Of a DNA stretch of 64,000 bases, positions 57,474-64,000 are shown piece by piece. The stretch's first letter is position 1, and the number at the start of each line of letters is the position of its first letter. Source of the stretch: a virus; IMG/VR virus record IMGVR_UViG_3300024264_001700, positions 1 through 64,000 of that record; one strand, written 5' to 3'. The notes under the pieces are model-generated. The model was given only the letters and a program-made list of their open reading frames with translations. It ran no database searches and had not been told where the DNA came from. The translations under genes and the position numbers were made by a program.

Positions 57474-58308
57474 TTTCAAACTCCTTATTAATAGCCCTAC
57501 CTAAACTAAATTTATTCATAGCATGAATAGTTAAATCTTTTGTTTTAATAAGTGTATATTCTCCAGTATAATTTTCTTTTTGTATTAAAAATATAATCTC
57601 ATTATTATCTAATTTTATTACAACATCTCTATCTAAAATATGATATAGTCTACCAGATAACGGTGCTGCAAACGTTCCTTTTTGAAATCCATTCATTATG
57701 TGAATAGCAATACTAAAAACAAAATCGTTTCTAAACAGAGCTGGTACTTGATATGAAGATTTATAGTGCCACCAGTTATGTTCGATATGTTTAGCTAAAT
57801 TAAAAAATATGTCATTATTTTTAGTTTTCCTAAAGAAAAATATAGTTGCCCAGTAAAACTCAACACTAGCATCACTTATATGCTTAAACTCAGATTGATC
57901 TCTCCAGTCAGCTAAATCAAAAGAGTCTTTATATATCTGAAAATCTTGTAGGCTAGAAAAGGCTTCCTTTAATTTATCATTACATATTATTATGTCAGTA
58001 TCCATTACAATTGTTTCGTCATACGGACTTAACTCATATGACAAAGTTCGAGAATTATTGCGCCATGGAAGTCGATACTGAGATAAAGAACCGTCAAAAT
58101 AAGTTTTAATATTTGATTTTAAATTTTCTTCATTTAATTTAATAACATTATCAAAAACTTCAAAAGATTCTGCATAACCTACAGAATCTGTCACAACGGA
58201 TACTGGAAGATCTAAATAAGTTTTACACCTTTTGGCAACAAACGCTGCTTGCTTTACATAATCTACTTTTTCGTTATTATTTGCAAATAATAATATACCT
58301 TTAGTCAT
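57466..58308 (-). CDS. GT-A-like (family 8-like) glycosyltransferase
   Basis: The 280-residue protein has the same start (Thr-Lys-Gly-Ile-Leu-Leu-Phe-Ala), Tyr-Val-Lys-Gln-Ala block and Asp-Glu-Thr-Ile-Val-Met-Asp-Thr-Asp-Ile motif as its neighbour. The pair looks like an old tandem duplication. A nucleotide-sugar-dependent transferase is inferred from the DxD motif; acceptor and sugar unknown. Confidence 0.6.
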   Translation of the reverse strand: MTKGILLFANNNEKVDYVKQAAFVAKRCKTYLDLPVSVVTDSVGYAESFEVFDNVIKLNEENLKSNIKTYFDGSLSQYRLPWRNNSRTLSYELSPYDETIVMDTDIIICNDKLKEAFSSLQDFQIYKDSFDLADWRDQSEFKHISDASVEFYWATIFFFRKTKNNDIFFNLAKHIEHNWWHYKSSYQVPALFRNDFVFSIAIHIMNGFQKGTFAAPLSGRLYHILDRDVVIKLDNNEIIFLIQKENYTGEYTLIKTKDLTIHAMNKFSLGRAINKEFEND

Positions 58309-58651
58309 AATCTACTAATTTTTCTACTGATCTTTGAGATTTTAATTTGTTATACTCGGTTAGGTAAGTATTAGATGCAGAAAAGTATACATCGAGTATA
58401 TCAACTAAGAAAGAATTTATATTATCTACATTTACAGGTATATTATTATCATCTATTAAAACTGTATTGTCATTGTCGTTTTCATTTAATAAATTTACAA
58501 AATTTATTAATTCTTTAGTTACAGTAAACTGACATCCATTATAATAATACAACGTATTTTCTATAAATTGTTCATTTAAAATACGCTTTTGATTTGATAA
58601 TGTTACCATGTAATTAGAAAAGTTTAGTGCTTTTTCTAAACGCTCGTCCAT
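58301..58651 (-). CDS. Conserved marine T4-like phage protein, first gene of the cassette
   Basis: The 116-residue protein begins Asp-Glu-Arg-Leu-Glu-Lys-Ala-Leu-Asn-Phe-Ser-Asn-Tyr and ends in a helical segment with Arg-Ser-Val-Glu-Lys-Leu. This pattern is familiar from marine T4-like phages, function unknown. The ATG at 58651 follows GGAG at 6-base spacing; the earlier ATG at 58663 contains that site and is rejected. It is the promoter-proximal gene of the cassette. Confidence 0.65.
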   Translation of the reverse strand: MDERLEKALNFSNYMVTLSNQKRILNEQFIENTLYYYNGCQFTVTKELINFVNLLNENDNDNTVLIDDNNIPVNVDNINSFLVDILDVYFSASNTYLTEYNKLKSQRSVEKLVDYD

Positions 58652-58677
58652 ATATTTCTCCATATAACTGTAGTTAC

Positions 58678-58706
58678 AGTATATAACAGAAATATATATT
58701 TGTCAA
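58678..58706 (-). promoter_or_regulatory. Sigma70-type promoter at the head of the cassette
   Basis: TTGACA (58706-58701), a 17-base spacer and TATACT (58683-58678) on the minus strand precede a short leader with GGAG. It is well placed to transcribe the long co-directional gene series toward 48,700 and beyond. Confidence 0.8.
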
Positions 58707-58717
58707 ACAATAAATGA

Positions 58718-59914
58718 CTACAAAGATTGTACTGTAAGCCCAGTTACATTAAATGTTACTGTATTATATGTTACACCGTTAATAATCATTGTACCTAGTG
58801 GTCTATAAAGCTCTACTAGACTCGTTAATGTACCATTAACATTTTCATCAACACCAAAGCCACCTGGACTATCTAGGTCAGCAAACTCTACTTTAAATCC
58901 TAACTGATTATTAGAATTTCTTTTAGCGTATATTCTAAATCTGTTATTTGCATAACTTGCTCCGAATCTTTCAGCTAATAACTGATAGCTAGTTGTTAAA
59001 TTATAAGGAGTAATAGTTGAATCAACAAAGTTTGCTACACCTGATACGTTTACGCCTGTTCTATCAAAAGTTATAGAACCTATACCCGATAACATTGTAG
59101 ACCAATCACCTGATTTAGATCCGCTATACCCTGTTAGCGATGGGGTGAAAATTATCTCGCCAGCGGCATTCCAATATCCAGTTTGTTGTCCTTGTGTAGG
59201 AAATGTAAGATTTATTTCATGTGACCGTGTGCCGTTCCATGCTGATGTTCTAACACTAGTTACTGGAGTATTAGTCCCGTCTCTTAATATTTCTTCTGAA
59301 ACCTGGGACGGGTCTGCAATTAATGCCCTATCAGTTTCAACACTAGACATAAGTGTTTCTAAATCTTGTAAATATGGTTCTGCAATTACATCACCGATTG
59401 CAAGTGCTGCACTATTACCTATTGTAAATGCAGGTCCTACTTGATGTATACGTGCGCTTACTATATCTTTATATAAATTAAAGTAATCTTCAGCTTCTAC
59501 AGATTCTGCATCTAGTTCTGTTAAAATATGTGTATTAGAAGCACCTGAAATAAAATTTAATTGTCTAGTAAAAGATTCATCTAAGTATAATTGTATATTA
59601 TTTCCATCTATTACTTTTACATAATAATGAGAATGCTCATTCATTTCTTCTACAATAGGAGTATTTCCATTTGCATTATATCTTACAAATTGTTTGTCAA
59701 TTAAATTATGACCGCTAATAGTAATTGTATCAGTAGAATAGTTTACATCTGTACTCGGATCAAAAGTTTTATCTACAAATGTAAGAGGAACAACTTGAGA
59801 CGAGCGAACTGTTTGTCCATATCCGGTGCCAGAAGATAAGCTAATTGCATTGCCGTATACAGCTTGTATTCGACTTTGTAAATTATTATATCTTGTTGCT
59901 AAAATCGATACCAA
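58718..59914 (-). CDS. Virion structural protein, paralogue of the next gene
   Basis: The 398-residue protein starts with TTG at 59914 after a well-spaced GGAGAAG site. The N-terminus (Ala-Thr-Arg-Tyr-Asn-Asn-Leu-Gln-Ser-Arg) matches the neighbour's Ala-Ala-Arg-Tyr-Asn-Asn-Leu-Gln-Ala-Arg, and both contain Thr-Ser-Ala/Trp-Asn-Gly-Thr...His and Gly-Ser/Asp-Trp...Met-Leu-Ser segments. Compared with the sister it has an inserted beta domain (about 40-140). Beta-rich and Ser/Thr/Asn-rich, it is probably a fibre or baseplate-associated protein. Confidence 0.65.
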   Translation of the reverse strand: MVSILATRYNNLQSRIQAVYGNAISLSSGTGYGQTVRSSQVVPLTFVDKTFDPSTDVNYSTDTITISGHNLIDKQFVRYNANGNTPIVEEMNEHSHYYVKVIDGNNIQLYLDESFTRQLNFISGASNTHILTELDAESVEAEDYFNLYKDIVSARIHQVGPAFTIGNSAALAIGDVIAEPYLQDLETLMSSVETDRALIADPSQVSEEILRDGTNTPVTSVRTSAWNGTRSHEINLTFPTQGQQTGYWNAAGEIIFTPSLTGYSGSKSGDWSTMLSGIGSITFDRTGVNVSGVANFVDSTITPYNLTTSYQLLAERFGASYANNRFRIYAKRNSNNQLGFKVEFADLDSPGGFGVDENVNGTLTSLVELYRPLGTMIINGVTYNTVTFNVTGLTVQSL

Positions 59915-59939
59915 AAAACTTCTCCAATTCCTACTATAT

Positions 59940-59968
59940 TATATAGCACATTTTATAGCATATGTCAA
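59940..59968 (-). promoter_or_regulatory. Possible sigma70-type promoter on the minus strand
   Basis: TTGACA (59968-59963), a 17-base spacer and TATATA (59945-59940) lie in the 65-base gap before the TTG-start structural gene. The -10 has one mismatch. Confidence 0.55.
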
Positions 59969-59979
59969 CTGATTAGAAT

Positions 59980-60903
59980 TTAAATATACGAAATGGTAGT
60001 AAACAGCGGAGTAGGCACATCAACGTGTACACCTGAAGCTCTTTGTACTTGTATTATATTTGAAAGAGATCCTTGTACATTTTCGTCATAGTTTGGATCA
60101 CCTGTATCAAAATCATTATATTCAACTCTAAAATTAATTGTTGCCGAGCCTTCAACGGCCCCTGCAGATACTTTATATATGTTTTCGCTATATACAGAAG
60201 AACCAGATTTTTGAAAAATTGTTGTAAATCCTGGTGTCAAATCAAAATAACCAATTAGTGAACCTGTACCTGAACCTGCTGGTGTTGTTGATGTATGATC
60301 AAAACTAATTATACCAGTATTACTTAACATACTTGCCCAATCAGAACCTTTGGCTCCGACAGTATTACTCAAATTACTAGAAATTCTTATTTCGCCGCCG
60401 CTGTTAAAGAAGTGTCTAATATGATCTTGAGGAGTTACCGAACTGCCATCTGATAAGTTATATCCGCCAAAAACTACATTAAAATCATGTTGTATTGTAC
60501 CATTCCAAGAAGTTGTTCTTGTTACACTTAATCCTGACTGTACCGTCGACTGTTGCGGGCTTAATAAAAATTTATCAGATTCAATATCGATCATTAATTC
60601 TTCAAATGCTCTAAACGAAGTTATATTATACGGAGCATCATCGTCATCTGTAATGACATCTAAGTTTGCAACAAGTTGTCCTATACTATTAGGAATAGTA
60701 CCTGTTTGATGTACTCTAGCATTAATCATATCGGTATATAAACTATTCATATCACTTGCTTGTACTAATGTGTTAGTTAAAACAGAAGAACTTTGTAAAA
60801 GTTGTCCATAACCTTCATTATTTGCGCCTGAACCTAAAATTGTTTCAGCTCTTGCTTGTAAATTATTATATCGTGCTGCTGTAACTAAATTATTAACGGC
60901 CAT
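59980..60903 (-). CDS. Virion structural protein
   Basis: The 307-residue beta-rich protein begins Val-Asn-Asn-Leu-Val-Thr-Ala-Ala-Arg-Tyr-Asn-Asn-Leu-Gln. It has a Gly-Ser-Asp-Trp-Ala-Ser-Met-Leu-Ser segment and a Gly-Asp-Pro-Asn-Tyr-Asp-Glu-Asn-Val end region shared with the sister gene. It follows an AAGGAAA site. No enzymatic motif is seen; a tail or fibre role is inferred from context. Confidence 0.65.
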   Translation of the reverse strand: MAVNNLVTAARYNNLQARAETILGSGANNEGYGQLLQSSSVLTNTLVQASDMNSLYTDMINARVHQTGTIPNSIGQLVANLDVITDDDDAPYNITSFRAFEELMIDIESDKFLLSPQQSTVQSGLSVTRTTSWNGTIQHDFNVVFGGYNLSDGSSVTPQDHIRHFFNSGGEIRISSNLSNTVGAKGSDWASMLSNTGIISFDHTSTTPAGSGTGSLIGYFDLTPGFTTIFQKSGSSVYSENIYKVSAGAVEGSATINFRVEYNDFDTGDPNYDENVQGSLSNIIQVQRASGVHVDVPTPLFTTISYI

Positions 60904-60913
60904 AAACGTTTCC

Positions 60914-62428
60914 TTATACTTTTAATACACACTCTACTAGTTTTTCGCCCTCATCATTATTGCTTTCAAGTGCAATGCCCACTAATGCCGACGAAGCAAT
61001 AGTTGTACTTACGCCATCTTCCCATGCATATACTGCTTGACCTTTTGAAACTGGACCTTTTACTCTTACTGGCAAACGTCCTTTAAGACCAATGTACTGG
61101 CCTTCTGCTTCGCTGTTCATCATATATGCTGGATCAGTTGAAACAACTCCGATACACATATTGCTTGCACTTGCTGGTTTAACTTCTGCTTCACCGCCGA
61201 CTGCAACTGCTGTACCTGCTGGTAATTCTTCTGCTGTTGTATATTTTTCTGCTAAGTCAGCATATCTAGCCGATGTTGCAGTACCCTGAAACAGATTTGC
61301 ATATATGTCGCCTTGTGCGTCTCTTACTGCTACAGTATTCGGTGTAGAGGCTGTGGAGCCTGCAGCTAAATTTGCATCTGAATTATCATATTTTAGATTT
61401 TGAGCATTTAATGCCATTCCATTAAATTGTGTTGCATATACTGTTTGCCATTTTCTAGTGCTAGATCCTAAAATGTAAGCATTATCAACACCCGGTGTTA
61501 TACCTAATTGTGTTCCGCTTACTGTTCCGATACTAACTACATCTGTTAATGCTCCTAGATTGTCATTTGTTTTTATAGAAATTTTTGTTGAAGCTCCAGT
61601 ATCATGTTGTAATATTCCATGATTTAAAGTAGGACCAGCTAATCTGTCAACATAGATTTTGAAGTCTTCACTGTATACTCCTGATGAACCGCCTATCGAA
61701 AGCCCAGCATCAACAAACTTACTTCTTACATTAAACTCTGGAGTAATTTTAGATACAAAATTATCTGCTGAAATTCCGCCTAAATTTTCAGCATTAGATG
61801 CTGTACCGTAAAATCTATGGTTTGAGCTTGTTATGCCGTTGGATCCGAGCATAGTATTAACTAATGTAATACCTTGTTTTAGTCTATCAAATCCTGTTAT
61901 AGGGTTTGCTGGGCCAATATCAAATTCGTCAGCACTTACAACTTGAATTACTTCATCATTTACATACGCTAATATAACAGAGTGTGGATTACTTGCTGTG
62001 TCAAGTAGGGTAGCACTTAACATAGTTGTAACACCTTCGCCTGCATTTTGCGGACCTATTAATATAAATCGTGTACCGTTATATACATACAATTGTTCAT
62101 TTAAAGTATCCCACCAAAAATCACCAGTTGCTAATCCTGTAGGTTCAGTATCTGATGTTTCAGAACCTCCTGTTGTACGCCATTTATTTCCATCATAAAA
62201 CTTTAATTTAGTTGCATTACTATCATACCATCCTTGACCGCTTACTGCTCTCGGTGGTGGATTAGCGCCGCTAAAGTTTTCTAGCAAATACAAAAAGTTT
62301 TCATTTTGAATTTCGCCGTATCCTGCATAGTTTTTACCTATAAATTTTAGATCAGTTGTTGTATCAATTGTACCATCTTCTACAACAGCTAAAATAGTAT
62401 TGTTGTATCTATCAATTTGATATGCCAT
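60914..62428 (-). CDS. Large virion structural/tail-fibre-like protein
   Basis: The 504-residue protein has Trp-Tyr-Asp-Ser-Asn-Ala-Thr-Lys-Leu-Lys-Phe-Tyr-Asp-Gly and Trp-Trp-Asp-Thr-Leu-Asn-Glu-Gln-Leu-Tyr-Val-Tyr-Asn-Gly units, common in marine phage structural proteins. The C-terminal domain starts with Ala-Arg-Tyr-Ala-Asp-Leu-Ala-Glu-Lys-Tyr and resembles C-terminal modules of phage fibre proteins that may assist trimer folding. The family is recognised from memory only. A host-contact role is likely. Confidence 0.7.
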   Translation of the reverse strand: MAYQIDRYNNTILAVVEDGTIDTTTDLKFIGKNYAGYGEIQNENFLYLLENFSGANPPPRAVSGQGWYDSNATKLKFYDGNKWRTTGGSETSDTEPTGLATGDFWWDTLNEQLYVYNGTRFILIGPQNAGEGVTTMLSATLLDTASNPHSVILAYVNDEVIQVVSADEFDIGPANPITGFDRLKQGITLVNTMLGSNGITSSNHRFYGTASNAENLGGISADNFVSKITPEFNVRSKFVDAGLSIGGSSGVYSEDFKIYVDRLAGPTLNHGILQHDTGASTKISIKTNDNLGALTDVVSIGTVSGTQLGITPGVDNAYILGSSTRKWQTVYATQFNGMALNAQNLKYDNSDANLAAGSTASTPNTVAVRDAQGDIYANLFQGTATSARYADLAEKYTTAEELPAGTAVAVGGEAEVKPASASNMCIGVVSTDPAYMMNSEAEGQYIGLKGRLPVRVKGPVSKGQAVYAWEDGVSTTIASSALVGIALESNNDEGEKLVECVLKV

Positions 62429-62476
62429 TTAGTTCTACCCTTCGACTGTATTATATTATTTATCGTATTTTTGTTA

Positions 62477-64000
62477 TTAAGGCCAACCAGGCGCTAATGT
62501 GTAATCTGTATACACATCACTGCTAAATTGCCACGTATTTCCTACTACTGTAAACTTTTTCAATCCTCTAGATATGCTAACTGCAACGTTTCCTGTAGCA
62601 GGGAAGAAGTTAATATCTTGTACAACTGATTCGTTTTGTGTGCCATTTGAGTCAACAGCAACAAACGACACATTTTTTACAGAATCAATGTCAATATTTG
62701 TTGCAGTAGAACCTGCAAGGTTTTGTGTAACTACAAAGGCTTCTGTGCCTTCTTCTCTTAATCTGTATTCTGCTATTTGTGGTTGACCAGGAACGTATAC
62801 CGGATATACACTCGACATAATATATCCGATTTGATTATCTGTTAATCCTGTAGTATCTAGTGTTAGAGATAAACGTTCGCTTCTATTTTGTATATCAACA
62901 TAATTTTTTGTAGCAACATCTTGAAGTTTTGTTGGATCAGCTAATCCTGTCATTCTTTGATTGTTAACAGTAATTGCGCCAGTTGATGTAATGTTTAGCG
63001 GTGAACTTGTAGTAATAGTTGCTGCGTTTAAATTAATATTGTCGACATTTAAATATTGAAGTGTACCTATTCTCACAAGACCTTCAGCATATAGAACACT
63101 GTTATCTATACTATCTGCAGAAATCTTATTAACTCCGTTAATTTTATAAGATCGGCCTTGAACTACGTCAAAATTAACATTACTTGTCCATGCATTGTTT
63201 ACTCTATTCCATAAAATAGACTTTTCAACTCCGCTTGCTCTTAATATTACGCCACCGCCGTCAACGAATTGATCATCTAAAAGTGTACTATCTTCAGTAA
63301 TACCTAATTCTATATTAATATCTTGTACTTTTAGCACGTTTACATCTACTGAAGTAGATTCTCCTCTTACAGTAAGGTTTCCTTCTATAATAACATCTGT
63401 AGAAACTCCTACTGGAGTATTCGGTGCACCGATATGTAACATTGCTTCAGGAGCACCATTGAAAATACCTACTCTAGCTTCGCTAGAATCAATATATAAA
63501 GCATCAGTAGATACAGTGTCATATGCTGTACCTTTAACTCTAATAGAATAATCGTGATCTGTAAGTTGGTTTTCAGTAATATATGTAGTACCTACAATTT
63601 TTTGCACATTGTTAAGATCGGCACCGATAATAATACCACCATTATTTCTGATAGTTAGTGTGCCTGATGTTTCACCAGCAGCATCATTTGGAAGAAACTG
63701 GTTTGCTGTTAGCACATCACCAGCTTCGTTAATAAGTGCTTCGGACGAAGTTGCTGTTCCTCTAAACTTAAAGTTAGTAGTATCTAATACATTTACACCT
63801 TTTCGAATTGTTCCTGTAGGATTAGATGCTGTTACAAGGTCAGCAATTCTTTCCTCAGGCGTTGGAGTGAAGTCTATATTACTTGTTACAGAAACTAAGT
63901 TACCTGCAACAAATGTTTTTGCAACAGGTCTTGCTCTACTTTGAACGTCTTTAATAGAATCAATTTGAAATCCACTAATACCTTGTAAGGAACTGTACGC
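62477..64000 (-). CDS. Large virion structural protein, 5'-truncated by the window edge
   Basis: The minus-strand frame is open from the window end at 64000 to the stop at 62477, giving more than 500 residues; the GTG at 63715 is not a convincing start because the frame continues. The upstream part includes Ser-Ile-Lys-Asp-Val-Gln-Ser-Arg-Ala-Arg-Pro-Val-Ala and Phe-Lys-Phe-Arg-Gly-Thr-Ala, the latter part a repeat-rich beta protein with Gly-Asn-Leu-Thr-Val-Arg-Gly and Met-Thr-Gly-Leu-Ala-Asp-Pro. Likely a tail-fibre or baseplate protein. Confidence 0.65.
   Translation of the reverse strand, partial: AYSSLQGISGFQIDSIKDVQSRARPVAKTFVAGNLVSVTSNIDFTPTPEERIADLVTASNPTGTIRKGVNVLDTTNFKFRGTATSSEALINEAGDVLTANQFLPNDAAGETSGTLTIRNNGGIIIGADLNNVQKIVGTTYITENQLTDHDYSIRVKGTAYDTVSTDALYIDSSEARVGIFNGAPEAMLHIGAPNTPVGVSTDVIIEGNLTVRGESTSVDVNVLKVQDINIELGITEDSTLLDDQFVDGGGVILRASGVEKSILWNRVNNAWTSNVNFDVVQGRSYKINGVNKISADSIDNSVLYAEGLVRIGTLQYLNVDNINLNAATITTSSPLNITSTGAITVNNQRMTGLADPTKLQDVATKNYVDIQNRSERLSLTLDTTGLTDNQIGYIMSSVYPVYVPGQPQIAEYRLREEGTEAFVVTQNLAGSTATNIDIDSVKNVSFVAVDSNGTQNESVVQDINFFPATGNVAVSISRGLKKFTVVGNTWQFSSDVYTDYTLAPGWP

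Noticed and set aside
26698-58651. Cassette as a standard RiPP biosynthesis cluster
   Set aside because: No leader/core peptide with repeated Cys, Gly or Asn, no peptidase/transporter pair, and gaps are too short for hidden precursor genes.
62451-62456. TATAAT on the minus strand before the 60914-62428 structural gene
   Set aside because: No -35 at proper spacing and no NATAAATA late motif in the 48-base gap.
62477-63715. GTG at 63715 as the start of the last structural gene
   Set aside because: The frame continues open to the window end with structural-protein-like sequence, so the gene starts outside the window.
1-64000. CRISPR arrays, insertion sequences or integrases
   Set aside because: No regularly spaced repeats, transposase motifs or integrase motifs were seen on either strand.

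Overview
The window reads as part of a T4-like marine myovirus genome. It is AT-rich and almost gap-free, and neighbouring genes overlap at ATGA, TAATG or longer junctions. The replication genes are of T4 type: a gp43-like family B DNA polymerase, a probable gp45-like sliding clamp, a DsbA-like protein and an RNase H/flap nuclease. The late-promoter motif NATAAATA precedes virion-type genes. Many small ORFs and the structural proteins resemble those of marine T4-like phages of cyanobacteria and SAR11 (recognised from memory, not searched). No photosynthesis genes occur here. The host cannot be fixed from this window; a SAR11-type or other marine bacterial host is a guess. No tRNA, rRNA, CRISPR array, insertion sequence or integrase was seen, and no gene-free stretch exceeds about 100 bases.

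Region 1 (1-25,400, plus strand) is core and metabolic. It holds replication genes and a sugar-nucleotide set: cytidylyltransferase-like, eukaryotic-type phosphomannomutase, short UDP-sugar dehydrogenase, SDR epimerase and a carbamoyltransferase. It also holds a 7-deazaguanine set: a DpdA-like transglycosylase, QueD-like, FolE and QueE. Further genes are a GT-B glycosyltransferase, a phosphoribosyltransferase, an SGNH hydrolase, an Smr-domain protein, a MoxR-type ATPase with a metallopeptidase/VWA partner, and many short conserved ORFs. Several near-consensus sigma70-type promoters lie in or just before genes.

Region 2 (25,415-26,701, plus) is a tail-fibre-like structural gene with Gly-Asn-Val repeats.

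Region 3 (26,698-58,651, almost all minus) is the remarkable part: about 32 kb of tightly packed enzymes. I count 11 predicted 2-oxoglutarate/Fe(II)-oxygenase-like proteins and 12 radical SAM proteins. Seven of the latter have an N-terminal cysteine-rich 'twitch-like' module. With them are a QueC-like PP-loop protein, a kinase-like phosphotransferase, a methyltransferase, several glycosyltransferase-like proteins, a sulfotransferase, a fatty-acid desaturase and a GNAT-like protein. One plus-strand nitroreductase with its own late promoter interrupts the series. Region 4 (58,718-64,000, minus) returns to virion structural genes.

Inference: the oxidative/radical cassette sits between tail-fibre-type genes on both sides, a place where T4-like phages carry variable host-interaction genes. 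It may build or tailor an unusual surface molecule (glycan, lipid or peptide) or modify a virion or host protein. No precursor peptide is evident. Several promoters in or near the cassette lie so close to start codons that leaderless mRNAs are predicted.
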